64,000 bases of DNA from assembly GCF_020080835.1 (NCBI RefSeq), contig NC_058164.1:10796142-10860141 (forward strand), written 5' to 3'. This document shows positions 1-12,060 of this stretch, one piece after another. The stretch's first letter is position 1. Each line of letters starts with the position of its first letter. Below the pieces are notes generated by a model, which was not told the DNA's origin, searched no databases, and worked only from the letters and a program-made list of their open reading frames with translations. Source of the stretch: Cotesia glomerata (Eukaryota; Arthropoda; Insecta; Hymenoptera; Braconidae). A program made the translations under genes and the position numbers.

Positions 1-139
1 AGATAAACAGGTAAATATGACTAAATAGCGTGGATAAAAAAGTTATTTGTTATGATAATGAATATGAATACGAAAAAAAAAATATTGTGTTTACTATCGT
101 TACAATAGAATAAAACTGTTTAGACTAGTCAAGTTGATA

Positions 140-1035
140 TGACCATAAACATTTCCACACTTAAAAAAAAATTACTTAATTCGAAAGAAAAATTCTTGAA
201 TCAAGTAAAGTTTACTTCAATCAAGAAAAATTTCACAATTCAAGAATTTTCCTATTTAAATCACAAGGATGGTGAATAATTACAGAAAGAGCGGAAAAGC
301 GGGGATCAGGTTTAGGGTTGGATATCTCAATTAAAACGCGTAATTTATTATAAAAAATAACACTAGTAATTTATTTACATTAATTACACTCAATATTTAA
401 TATATTTAATAGCGGATTGTTAAGATAAAAGCGGATTTGTAAATTACAGCGTGGGTTGCAAAAGCGAAGCCGGTTGACACGTGGTTGAACACTTTGCCGG
501 CACTGAAAAAGCGGTGAAATAAATGCACTGATAACACAATTTACCTATAACAAATTAAAGCGAATTATTAGCGGTTAATTTAAGCAATTTAAATTATAAA
601 AATAGCGAAATGCGGTTAATTAACAATAAGCGAAAGTAAAGCGGAATTAATGGCGACTTGTTGCAACGAAAGCGTGGAAGCGAAAGATAAAAAGATAATT
701 CGTCTTCTTCCTCGTCGACTTGGGGAAGAAGGCTGATTGCGCATGTCAGCGGAGCGATCAGCCAATCAATAATTCGTTCTATTGATGTCGACATCGATAG
801 CCAATAGTAAAATTCAATACATGTGGCGTGATCGAGTGGTCGATTGGCGCAAGCGTGTGAAACTTAGCGGGAACGAGCGCTTGTCAGGTGCGTATTGTAA
901 ATTTGGGGAGCCCACAGTGACGTAGTGCTCACTAAGTGGGCCTGTTCACTGAACAGATGGAGTTCTTCAAAATGAGATTCCTGGTTCAAGAATTTATCTC
1001 TTGAATTAAATTAATTTTTGAAGTTAAAGCTTGTT
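140..1035. repeat. AT-rich CAAGAA-type repeat split by a solo LTR
   Basis: Sequence at 140-267 and 961-1035 is rich in short TTCTTGAATCAAG-like motifs in both orientations. It resembles the interiors of the elements at 24996-25705 and 35352-35808. The two halves are separated by an LTR flanked by GATGG, so this was one older repeat before that insertion. Outer borders are not clear. Confidence 0.5.
273..955. mobile_element. Solo LTR, 683 bp, flanked by GATGG
   Basis: The segment starts TGAATAATTACAG and ends CACTGAACA, so it has the TG...CA ends of an LTR. It is flanked on both sides by the same 5 bp GATGG (268-272 and 956-960), as expected for LTR-retrotransposon integration. It is less AT-rich than its surroundings, with repeated AAGCGG motifs. 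No internal gag/pol sequence and no second LTR are present, so this is what LTR-LTR recombination would leave. Orientation cannot be set because both strands read TG...CA. Assignment to the Ty3/gypsy or BEL/Pao type is not possible from the sequence alone. Confidence 0.75.
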
Positions 1036-1144
1036 TAGCTCTGTTGTGATTTAAAACTCTATGAAACGAAAAAGTGATAATTAAAAAATAAACAAATGGA
1101 TACATCTGTAGGATTTAACGTGCAAGAGAATGAGATAGAATACG

Positions 1145-1305
1145 TTATACAGTGTTTCTTATATTCTCGACCTCTTCTTTGTGGGGTGCTTCTTGTCTAC
1201 CTAGAGAATACGATAGTGAGTATAGTATCTACAATAGACGCTCGTTATATTTGACTTGATTTTCTCACTATATTTGACGTTTTTATGCGAGCCAACAGAA
1301 TTTAG
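1145..1305 (+). repeat. pogo/Tigger-like repeat fragment, copy 1
   Basis: Contains CTACAATAGACGCTC followed by two ATATTTGAC motifs, resembling the ends of pogo-type Tc1/mariner elements. The same ~155 bp recurs inverted at 32241-32395, including the GTTATACAGTGTTT and GAGTATAGTATCTAC blocks. No coding region is present. Confidence 0.55.
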
Positions 1306-2445
1306 CCAGTTTTACCTCGTTTTTCAGAATCAAATTGCAACATTAGTTAGGCTTTTTTTTTTCGATTCAATGATTTCTGTACGAATTACATCGTGGTGAT
1401 GTATGGGGAGTATTCTACTCTCGACTTGTCATTTTATGAAAATTTTACTGCATTAAAACGTTTTTATTTTTTTAATTGAACGGAAAATCCGTGATTATTT
1501 CGACATTTTAATAGCTATAGACTCTAAATCATTAAATCTTTGTATTTTTTAATTCATCTATTTAATACATAACAAAAATTTTAATAATAATAAATTTAAG
1601 GTATAGCGGTTCGTTGGCTCATGCATGCGTTATTTAGTAATCAAGATTCAGAATAATAAATGTATCAGATTAAGTAAAATTTTGTCGAATAAGTTTCTAT
1701 TAATCTTAAGGATGAGTCCTATTAATTTTTGTCATCACACTTATCATTGTTTAAAAGATATCATAATCGATAAATTTTCTAATATATATTTTCCATAAAA
1801 CATTTCCGTGAACATATTTTCGTCTTTTTCATATCTCAAACATATTTGAGTATTTTTTCTTTATCTATCTTGCTTATTTTAATACCAAACTTTCGATTGA
1901 AAATAATTTTTTAAGTTAATTTTGGAAATTTATTTCTAATACAATGAGCGAGATCGATGTAGATTTTTCAAACATTTTTTTTTATTAATCTATCAACTAT
2001 TGTTCCGTATAAAATCAATAACATTGAAATAAAATAAAATTTTATTAGAAACATGAATAAATTGTACTCTTATACCTCATAGATGGATTCATATTTAAAA
2101 TAAATATCAAATCCGTTTGTTTGTTAAATATTTTTTTTTCGTATTTTTTATAACTAGATGGAGTATTAGTGAAAAGTTCGATAAGCTAGTTATAAATTCT
2201 ATTTAAATTTGCGAACCTCGTTTTTTTTTTTTTTTTTTTTTTACAGGGAATGTGGTAATTAAAAAAAAAAGCGAACGGGATAAAATTAAATGTATTGGGG
2301 TATATTGACTTCGAAAGTTAAAAATAATTGAGAAAATTTGTGACGTTTTTAAATGAAATTATAGATTACTTATAATATTTTCAGTGTTAAAAATGTAGAA
2401 ATTAACTTAATTGAATCTGATCTAAATCTCATCAGAATTAGAGCT
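1306..2445. other. AT-rich stretch without recognised features
   Basis: No coding region, RNA gene or clear repeat was seen, apart from a run of 22 T at 2221-2242. Confidence 0.5.
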
Positions 2446-2447
2446 TA

Positions 2448-3713
2448 CTCTCTTGAATCGAAATAGTGACTACACAGTAAAAAAATTTTCGTAAAATTTA
2501 ACATAAAATTTTGTGTAGATGTTTTTTTTACAAAAGTAAACTCAAGTGTTAATTCAAAGTAAAACTACACTTTTTTAATGTTACTGGCCAACCAACACAA
2601 AATTTATGTTAAAGAATTCTTCATATATAGTCACGTATGCCACACAAGATAGACATTTAAATGTGATAGCCTCAACGTCATTTTAATTTGGTGGATTTTG
2701 ATTTGTATCATTACGTAAAATACTTAAATGCAGCTAATAAATATACAATTGTAGTGTATAGCAATTAAAAACTAAGTAAATAAAGAGTAATTTATATTAA
2801 AACATCCGATAACAGAATTGTAACCTTAAAATTCATTACAAGGTTAATGTCCTTTCTAGTGTGAATTTAGAAGACAGAATAAATTTTAAATTATGAGGAA
2901 ATAAATAAAATAAGAAAAATTATAAATTTTATGATTATGAATCTAGCAGACATGTTGATTTTTTTTGACAAATTATTTACAAGTTAAAAAATACTTAAAA
3001 AAAATTACACGAATAATTCTTCAAATTTTCTACAAGTGAAATTTTTTTTTTTTTATTTTTTTGTAATAATTTTTTCATTAAAAGAAATTGTAAAAATTTT
3101 CAGATGTCGGCTAACTTAATTTTCATTTATTTTTTTGAATTAGACAAAAAAATAAATAATTGAAATTAATAAATTATTAGAAAATAAACTTACAGTTTTT
3201 TTAATTTCCTACATGTGCATTTTTCCTTTAATTTATTATTTTCAATTGCTCATGTATTTTTTTTAATCACAAAATATATATATATTTAAATTATTAGTAA
3301 AACTCACATATTTGACAGCTGATCTGAGTAACAAAGAAAAAGTTACAATCAACACTTTATTTGTGTTATGGATAACATTTAAGTGTGTAGAAATCCGAGA
3401 ATCAGCCAATGAAAGTTTTAACATATTTTTGTGTTACTTTTAACACAGAATTATGTTGATTTCATCAATATAAACAGTATGTGTAGAATTAACATAAATT
3501 TTGTGTAAAAAAATCATCTACACAAAATTTTATGTTAAATTTTACGAAAATTTTTTTACTGTGTATAGTGACTATTCACTATTTTTGCAGTGCAGAGTAG
3601 ATCAATAATTCAAATAGTGATATACTTTTCACTACTAAATAGTAAATAGTCACTATTTCATAGTGAATAGTCACTATTTCATAGTCGAAAGTCACTATTT
3701 CGATTTAAGAGAG
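2448..3713. mobile_element. TA-flanked MITE with CTCTCTTGAATCG ends
   Basis: Left end CTCTCTTGAATCGAAATAGT is matched by an inverted copy at the right end (AGTCACTATTTCGATTTAAG). Both sides are flanked by TA. The right half carries several copies of ATAGTGACTATTCACTATTT, forming short overlapping palindromes. It is non-coding and is split by the TA-flanked element at 2473-3563. Confidence 0.65.
2473..3563. mobile_element. TA-flanked MITE with CACAGTAAAAAAATTTTCG ends
   Basis: TIRs of about 50 bp are nearly perfect: CACAGTAAAAAAATTTTCG at the left and its reverse complement at the right. TA sits on each side (2471-2472 and 3564-3565). The element is 1091 bp and non-coding. TA duplication is typical of Tc1/mariner-type insertion. 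It lies inside another MITE. Confidence 0.8.
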
Positions 3714-3715
3714 TA

Positions 3716-6060
3716 AAATTTTTCGATTACCAAAAGAAGAAATTTTCAGAAACTAAACTTCGAATTACAGTTTCTTGATCTTGATAAGCGCATTCGATGA
3801 CTATTAGAATAATCCTAATGTTACCTTAATCTTCTAAATGCGTAACTTGAGATATGTGACGTATAGAAAGCCATTAAAATTTGAGGACAACCTTAAAGAT
3901 GATTTAGTTTCAAAAGAGCCTCAAACAATAAATTGAATAATTAATTCTGACTAAATATTTCAAAATCTAAGCTTTTTTTCATAATAAGATTGTTGCCATT
4001 TTCTATGTTGTAAAAAAAATTTTAAATACTTTTCAAAATTTTGGAGCATAAATATAATTTTTCAATACAATTTTTTTTTGCTATTCCGAACAGAGAAACT
4101 TATTTTCGAACCAACAATATGAAGTTCTTTGACAAAAACGAAATTATTCTTTGTTAAAGATAACTGTTCATATTTGTAAAATTTGATCAGATTGATTGAA
4201 GATAATATCCTCTGAAATTAAGTCGATAAATATCGATTGATTACGGTCTCTATAACCAAGATGACGAGATTGAAGGCAGAAAATTTTTGAATCCCGAATC
4301 AAAATTGTAGGCACTGATTGAACCGATATGAATTTTAAAAATGTACGCTGAACTACTTTTAACTTGAATAGGTATATAAGCTGGAAATTAACTTATTAGG
4401 ACTAAAGAAGATTTAATTTTACCTATTTATACTAAAAACTTGGTATTAACTCTTTGACAGATAAAGAAATCGGTGGGCTTACAAACGCCTGAATTAATAT
4501 TGCATTTTTGTTAAAAATTAACTTTTTTTTAAATTTATATAATTTTTTAATTATCATATAATTACTTTACTTTAAATCTAACTTGGTTCATTAGAAACTC
4601 TGAATCATTTATTTTAATTAAATTCTTTCATTTGCCAGAAAAATTTATTTCAGATTTTAAGTCTCCGAAGGTCTAATTAAATCCACTAAAGTCGAAAAAA
4701 GTCCAAAATACAAGAGTTATTTTTCTACCAGCTGTAAATAATAATAATTATGCTTATTATTATCAATATTGTCACTATTAATGTTTATTGGATGAACAAT
4801 AAACAGAAAAGAGGGTCATCGAAATGGAATTTCATCATAAACTGGTATAAATGATTATTACAAAAAATTATAAACAATGGATGTTGTCCTCATAAAATTC
4901 AAGGATTTATTTAAAACAAGTTTTTTACTTCTCTTCAACTTATGAAATTTAAGAATTGAATTAAATGTATCGATTCAAAATGGAATCATTTTTTTCATAG
5001 TTATTTTGGTATTCATTATAATATTAAAAGGTGAGCAAATGATTGTAATTTTTACAATGTCATGATTACAAGTAATACTACACTGTAGAAGATAATTTTT
5101 AAGGTCCAATGTTTGAAATACTTTTCCCACACAAATTGGCCTCTGACATCACGGTAAATTTTATATAAAATCCGTAAAATATAAATGATAGTTGTTAACA
5201 AAAAAAAAAAATAAAATAAAATAAAATAAAAAATGACGAAATAAAAAATATATCTTCTTGATCAAACGTTCAATTTAGTTACACGTGTGCTATGTATATA
5301 ATTTACCTTTATGCCGACACTGCCATAAACTTTTACCGCATGGTTATAGTGCAAAAAAGAAACATTAGTCCATTAATTACACACGCGTTATGTCGCACGT
5401 AGCGAGTGTAGAATACTCACGCCCTAAAAATTTTAGGTCCGGGTTTCGAGTACACAGCAACAAAAAAAACGTTCTCACTCATTATATTCGACTAATATTT
5501 TTTATTGTGTCGGCTACTCTAGCGATGTGTTGGAGTATAAAAAAAGAGTTTAAAAAAAGTAACAAGTACAGTAAAACATAAGATGTAAAATGAAATAAAA
5601 AAAGTTATAAAAAATTTCGTTACGGTTTAACATTGCGTATGAATTGCGGTAGTAGTCGCGCAAACTTCACTACGTGGGCGATTTTTGCAAAGAAACACAA
5701 AAAAACACTTTCTGTTTATTGTGTGTTAATATAATAAACCTCTTGCCTGAACGTTTATTATTATTTCACCCGATGCATTTATGTATTTTTCTTTTCATGT
5801 TGTGTATTGTTAACTTGTAATAACTCAATATAAATAGTAAACATTGATTTTACTGTTGCGAACGTTGTTATTATTATTATTGTTATTATTTTTTTTTCTC
5901 TTTTTAATCAAGCCCACAGCTGAGTTACGTAAAATATATAAAGTTTATAAGCCTGTAAGCCATAATTTATAGCTAAATTTGTCATTAAAGACAAATTTGA
6001 GAACTGGGGATATAAAGGATAAAGGGGGGGGGGAGGGACCTTACTCAGTAGGAATTTTTT
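3716..6060. other. AT-rich stretch without recognised genes
   Basis: Short open frames occur here (for example 5390-5581) but have no protein-like features. A short AAAAT tandem run lies at 5199-5233. No element borders were identified. Confidence 0.5.
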
Positions 6061-6084
6061 GATAACCGAAAAAATAATTCAGAC

Positions 6085-6156
6085 AGCCCAGACCGGGACT
6101 CGAACCCGGATCGTTTGGTTACGCGCCAAAGGCTCTACCAGTTAAGCTATCCGAGA
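6085..6156 (-). repeat. tRNA-like SINE head (Thr-CGT-like)
   Basis: Read on the minus strand, the 72 nt resemble a tRNA: an A-box TAGCTTAACTGG, an anticodon stem TTTGG/CCAAA and a T arm with GGTTCGAGTCC. The acceptor stem pairs with two wobbles and one mismatch. Position 33 in the anticodon loop is G instead of the near-invariant T, giving a nominal CGT anticodon. A related 72 nt sequence at 22881-22952 shares the following TGAATTATTTTTTCGGTT tail, which is not part of a tRNA. This points to a tRNA-derived repeat and not a working tRNA gene. Confidence 0.6.
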
Positions 6157-6179
6157 GTTGTTTGCTCGGTGGGTCTTAT

Positions 6180-7700
6180 ACAATTGACAAGGATTGATAG
6201 TTAACTAATTTTGATAATCCATAAAATGGTTGATCCTCATTACTTGATTACTAATTATTAATTATTAATTAACCTGTTCATCGAAAATAGCGTATCAGAA
6301 AAAGAACGGGTTGGATATTTTAAAAAGTCAGTTGTAATTTGTTATTTTTTAACAAGTTCAGAAAATATTAGAATTCCTTTTTAAAATTAAATCATATTTA
6401 ATAATATACACTCATCTGTAAAATTTGTAGATTATTTAAAATTATTTAATGAAATTTCTTTCGCGAAACTAAACTGAATTGAGAAAATAGTTTTAATATT
6501 TATTACGTGTTTGAATTTATGAAATGTATAAATGAGAGCCGATTGATTGTTATGTTTTAGAATTGTTGTGACTGCAGTATTTTTTCATGTTTTCTTTATA
6601 ATTTAGATGTATTTCAGTTTTTCTTTATTCTTCTTGTACCTAGGATGTCATGTATACGAAAAAGAATTACACTCGGAACCTGTGACATAAACGGTTTATA
6701 ATGTAGAAAAACATGTTTTCCACGATTTCAAACTTTTTATTCTAATTCTATTTAAACAAAATTCTTTAGGATAAAGTAAATCTCAGTCGACTCTAATAAA
6801 TTGTCCATTCAGTGAAGACAAAAAATAAACTGTTGATTGTTCAATATTAAAATTAAAATGCGTATTAGATTATCGAGGTAAATAAAATTTATCCAATGTT
6901 CAAATCTAAATTAGCAAATCAATATGTAAAATATTCAAAGATAACTCGAAAAGAGAAATTTCGAACAACCAAGAACAGAGAACTTTTTATCAAAAATGTA
7001 TTTTTCAATGTACCTCAAAATTTTGGATTAATTAAATAAATGCTAAAAAATTTCTTTTGCGTAATTTTGACTTAATTATTATCGTTGTTATTATCATTCC
7101 ATTATAATTAATATTTCTATAATGGATTTATACATACATAGTGATTTGTTTAATTTCCGAATCGTGTATTGAAATTCACCACTGCACGTTATAATTCATT
7201 CCCACGCGAATTTATTATCTTTGTGTGTATGCTGGTACAATCTCGCTGATTCATCGACAGTTGAATATGTTTATTTATCCGAAATGTACTCATATTAAAT
7301 ACAATTATAAAATAACTATACATTTTTACTTAAATTAATTTTTTAATTATCAATGCTACCAAAGATTATCATTAAATTCAAGTTGGTATTTTTATTCATG
7401 TTCATAACTATTATTTAATCAACATCGATAACTTAGACAGTTTAAATACATATTACTTAATTTTTCAAATATAGCAACGTTCAGTTGATATTTTTCAACT
7501 TCATCCGGCGATCTAACCGAATAATTACAGCAATCTAAAACAACCTATCCATACCCGGGTCTAAATACTTTAACTCATTTAATCCTCATAGAACTCAAGT
7601 AAACCTCAATTCAGTCTATAATCAAGTTCAAAAAGCACATTGAGCCGACAATGCTAGTAAAAGAGCTTAAGTAAGCCTTAAATAAATATTCTTTCAATGA
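6180..7700. other. AT-rich stretch without recognised features
   Basis: No coding region, RNA gene or element border was seen. Confidence 0.5.
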
Positions 7701-7978
7701 ATATTATACACAGAAAGAAATTTTCTTTAAAAATTACCGTTAAATTCACTATAATCGTGGGACATAATGAGGCCCTTTTATTTATTTTCATTTTTAAACA
7801 AAAATTATGAAAAAATTCATTTATTTTATAGTAGGCTTCATGAAATTTACCAAAAATCTAATGAAGTTTACGGTAGATTAAGGTAAAATTTGTTGAAATT
7901 AAGTTAAAAATTATCTCACTTACCGACAAATGATTAGATCGTGTCACCCGTCCCACGATTACCGTAAATTTAACGGTA

Positions 7979-10900
7979 TAGTCTAGTCGAGAAGTTGATT
8001 TCTTGCGAAAAATATTTCCAAGTCTCCTAAAAATATGGTTGATGGGTTAAACGATCTGGAATGGTGTCTAGAAAAAGGAGTTTTTTGAATTTTTTGAGAA
8101 AAAGAAAATTACAATTGTTATTAACAAAAAACCGTTTAAAAAATTAGCCGTCCAGCTTTTTTGGCAAAATCTCAAAAAGTATAAGTGATAGCTCAAATAT
8201 TAAAAAAGATTCTGAAAGAGCAGAAAATTTTAGTAAAAAAGTTTTCAACTCCTGAAGTTGTAGCTCCAATGTTTATAATTTTAATTAAGCGTTGAAAATC
8301 GGCTCTTGCGCGGCAGTTTTGGCATGCGCGCGCCGCCACTCTAGTGAGCGTAATTTTTTAATAATTTTTTTATGCAATTAAATATTAATTAAAAATTTTA
8401 AAAAATTCTGGTGTCATCTAGACACGTCAAAGAATATGATTCCGCAGTAATAAAAGTTGTATCACCATTTTTCAAAAAGTTATTCAATTGTTAATTAACA
8501 TTTTTTTTTACGGGTTTGTGTTATTATAAAAGGCGGTATAAAAGTTTAAATAATTAATTTATAAATTTTTTGTTTCTTGGAGCCCTTTTTATGAAATAAC
8601 TCAACAAGATGGCGTTATATAAGTTTATAAAATATTATTATCTCATTAATTATTAATTTTTGAAGTAACAAAAAAATTAAAAATTTAAATAATATATGTT
8701 AAATACTTTTTTTTTCTTAATTTTAAGTTATAACTGATTTTATATTCTTGTTAAGCATCAAATGATTATTTTAAAAAATTTTTTATACCATTTGTTTATA
8801 AATTTTTTGTAAACAAATTAATTAATTAAATATTTTTGACAAATTCTTTTTCACCACATTGTTAGCGTAAGAAAATTATGATTTTTAAAATAAAAAATTT
8901 TTCTTAAAAACAATATCTTATTGTTTATGATCGTTTTTTTCATATTTTTATTGTTTAAATAAATGATTAAGGAATCATTTTTTTTTTTAATCATAATTTT
9001 CATTTCTAAAAATAATGGCAAAAAAAAATTTTTTTTTTGTCAATAATTTATTAATTTATTTATTTAAGAATTTGTTATAAACAATTTTTTTTTTTATTTT
9101 AATTTTTTCCTAGAAGATAAAAAAAATTCCAAAAACAGCAACCTACAACAATATGGCAAAAAAAATTTTTTTCGATTTTTGAAAAAACATTTGGATTTTG
9201 AAGCACGACAAAGTCCAAACACTGACTCGATTTGTCAACAAACAAATTGCTGTAACTTTGCAACTATTGCAGATACAGCTTTCGACCTTCAAGTCGTTTT
9301 TGAAATTTCAAACCAACAATCATCTCCTACTCTTCAATATAAATAATAATAGATAAAATTGTGAGATTGACTTTAACAATATAATAAATAGTAAAAACTT
9401 GTAGTTTCAGTTACTATGTAATGAGAAAATCTCATAAATGAAAGTGAAATTATAAACTAACTAGAATTCGAATTGAGAGTTTGCATATATTTTCATGCTT
9501 ATGATATATTCGACCAATCACGTTACGAATAGTTTGCTTACATGATATATTTTCATATTTTTCATCTAAATTATAAGAGTGGATTAAAAAAAAAAATTTT
9601 TAAATCTCATAAGCAAATAAAGTTAAAAATATAAAAAAAATATATTTTAATAGTTTAATAATCAGGTAACAAAAAAGTCCTGAAGCATATTTGTTATAAC
9701 ATTATTAGTTTATGAGATATAAGCATTGTTAGAAATACATAATGCAAATTTTCATAAATAAATGCGTGTAGTTAGAGAACTAAAAGAGATAAACGTCAGG
9801 TTTAGAATTTATAAGAAAGGTTAACTCATACTCTACAAAAACGACTTAAAGGTCGAAAGCTGTATATGCAATAGTTGCAAAGTTACAGCAATTTGTTTGT
9901 TGACAAATCGAGTCAGTGCTTGGACGAGTCGTGCTTCAAAATCCAAATGTTTTTTAAAAAATCGAAAAAAATTTTTTTTGCCATATTGTCGTAGGTTGTT
10001 GTTTTTGTAATTTTTTTATCTTCTAGAAAAAAATTAAAATAAAAAAAAATTGTTTATAACAAATTGTTAAATAAATAAATTAATAAATTGTTGACAAAAA
10101 AAAAATTTTTTTTGCCATTATTTTTATAAATGAAAATTATGATTTTTAAAAAAAAATAATTCCTTAATCATTTATTTAAACAATCAAAATATGAAAAAAA
10201 ACGATTATAAACAATAAGATATTGTTTTTAAGAAAAATTTTTTATTTTAAAAACCATAATTTTCTTACGCTAACAATGTGGTGAAAAAGAATTTTTCAAA
10301 AATATTTAATTAATTAATTTGTTTATAAAAAATTTATAAACAAATGGTCTAAAAAAATTTTTTAAATAATCATTTGATGCTTAACAAGAATATAAAATCA
10401 GTTATAACTTAAAATAGAAAAAAAAATTATTTAACATAAATTATTTAAATTTTTAATTTTTTTGTTACTTCAAAAATTAATAATTAATGAAATAATAATA
10501 TTTTATAAACTTTTATAACGCCATCTTGTTGAGTAAACAAACACAAACCCGTAAAAAAAATGTTAATTAACAATTGAATAACTTTTTGAAAAATGGTAAT
10601 ACAACTTTTATTACCGTGGAATCATATTCTTTGAAGTGTCTAGATGACACCAGAATTTTTAAAAATTTTTTAATTAATATTTAATTGCATAAAAAAATTA
10701 TTAAAAAACTACGCTCACTAGAGTGGCGACACGCGCATGCCAAAACTGCCGCGCAAGAGCCGATTTTCAACGCTTAATTAAAATTATAAACATTGGAGCT
10801 ACAACTTCGGGAGTCAAGAACTTTTTTACTAAAATTTTCTGCTCTTTCAGAATCTTTTTTAATATTTGAGCTATCACTTATTCTTTTTGAGATTTTGCCA

Positions 10901-11080
10901 AAAAGCTGGACGGCTAATTTTTTGAACGGTTTCTTGTTAATAACAATTGTAATTTTCTTTTTCTCAAAAAATCCAAAAAACTCCTTTTTCTAGACACCAT
11001 TCCGGATCGTTTAAGCCATAAACCATATTTTTAGGAGACGGAAATATTTTTCTCAAGAAATCAACTTCTCGACTAGACTA
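7979..11080. mobile_element. Foldback element, ~1.3 kb inverted arms
   Basis: Arms 7979-9307 and about 9835-11080 are reverse complements with only scattered differences. The right arm lacks a short block present in the left near 8521-8600. Termini are TAGTCTAGTCGAGAAG and its complement. The host MITE is split with GTA on each side, which gives either a 3 bp GTA duplication or a TA duplication with a shorter TIR. A loop of about 530 bp lies between the arms. I see no convincing transposase frame. Its TAGTCTA terminus is shared with the foldback at 24052-26299. Confidence 0.85.
9477..9585 (+). repeat. 109 bp block shared with 15418-15526
   Basis: This block in the foldback loop recurs at 15418-15526 in the same orientation and with identical length, differing at only a few positions. 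It starts GAGTTTGCATATATTTT and ends AAGAGTGGATT. No ends of its own were recognised. Confidence 0.75.
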
Positions 11081-11602
11081 GTAATTTAAAAAAATTTCTT
11101 TAAGTGTACAAGAGTGAGAATAAATACATATGTCCAGTTTTTTTAAGTTTAATTTTGTTTTAATAGAAAATTAGTAATAGTAAAATATTACAACAATAAG
11201 CTTGTTGATGGTTGTCTTTTAAGGTAGTATAACAATAATATATAGTAAAATTCTTATTAATACTGGGCTTCTTTATCAACATTGACTAACTATTTGAAAG
11301 TCAAAAAATAATTTTAAAATCTAATGAAGTAATTTTTTTTCAAACTTTTGTTTATGAATGTTTTCTTGAGAAAGAAAATCCGAGTTTATTGAAAATTTTT
11401 GCCTTCTTCGTTATCTTTTGTTTTTTGGAAAAAAGTCGTTTTTGAAAATAAATACTCCCTTTAATTTTTTTGAAAAAATTCTCAAAAAGATTTCGATGAA
11501 TTTAAAAATTTTTGAGTCAGGTTCGATCAGTATAAACTTTTTTTTTTTTTTAATTTGAATCATTTTTTTTTTAATCCGATATTTTCTTTCATGCAAGTAG
11601 AT

Positions 11603-12025
11603 ATTTCGACTAGCGCTGTAACAAAATACCCGCGGACAAATAACCGCAAACAAAATAACCTTAAAATTATTAGGGACATTAAAAAAGGCTGAGACTATTC
11701 ACACCGTTGTTGCGCGCGCAAGTTACGTGTTAAATTCTATACCACACTATACCATACAGATTTTTTCAAAATTGAGGCAATACAGTGTGGTATAGAATTT
11801 AACATAAAAGTTGCGCACGTAACGGTGTGAATAGCCACAACCATTAAAAAACAACACATAAGCTTGTTATCGTGCTGTGCATTTTTTTCACGGAATTGTG
11901 TGTTTATTTGAAAATTGACTTACTATTCTATTATTTCCGGGGCTATTTTTTTCGATTACCTTTTGTCTGCGGTTATCTTGTCCATGGTTATTTTGTCTAC
12001 AGTTATTTTGACGCGGTTATGGAGT
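11603..12025. repeat. Inverted GGTTATTTTGTC-motif repeat
   Basis: On the left (11603-11660) AAAATAACC/ACAAATAACCGC motifs occur in tandem. On the right (about 11945-12025) the inverse GGTTATTTTGTC motif occurs three to four times. The pair probably marks the two ends of one element, with a smaller palindrome between them. Confidence 0.45.
11687..11836. mobile_element. 150 bp palindromic MITE
   Basis: The left half (GGCTGAGACTATTCACACCG) and the right half (ending CGGTGTGAATAGCC) are inverted copies, with further arm pairing through TTAAATTCTATACCACAC. The loop is about 30 bp. No clear target duplication was found. Confidence 0.6.
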
Positions 12026-12060
12026 CGCGGCACCATTTCGATTCGGATACCGAATAGAAA

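Larger units (their letters stand above)
7709..11106. mobile_element. TA-flanked MITE split by a 3.1 kb foldback
   Basis: Left end CACAGAAAGAAATTTTC and an inner AATTACCGTTAAATT block pair with the right-hand half. The right TIR is cut in two: AACGGTA ends at 7978 and GTAATTT resumes at 11081. TA flanks both outer ends. Without the insert the MITE would be roughly 295 bp. Confidence 0.7.

Noticed and set aside
6023..6037. G-run GGGGGGGGGG as a regulatory site
   Set aside because: A single short homopurine run with no supporting context.
6085..6156. Functional tRNA-Thr gene
   Set aside because: The anticodon loop lacks T33, the acceptor stem has a mismatch, and a relative at 22881 shares the non-tRNA tail.
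9800..11085. Frame at 10793-10993 as a foldback-encoded protein
   Set aside because: It is low-complexity F/L-rich, occurs in the arm only, and has no transposase motif.
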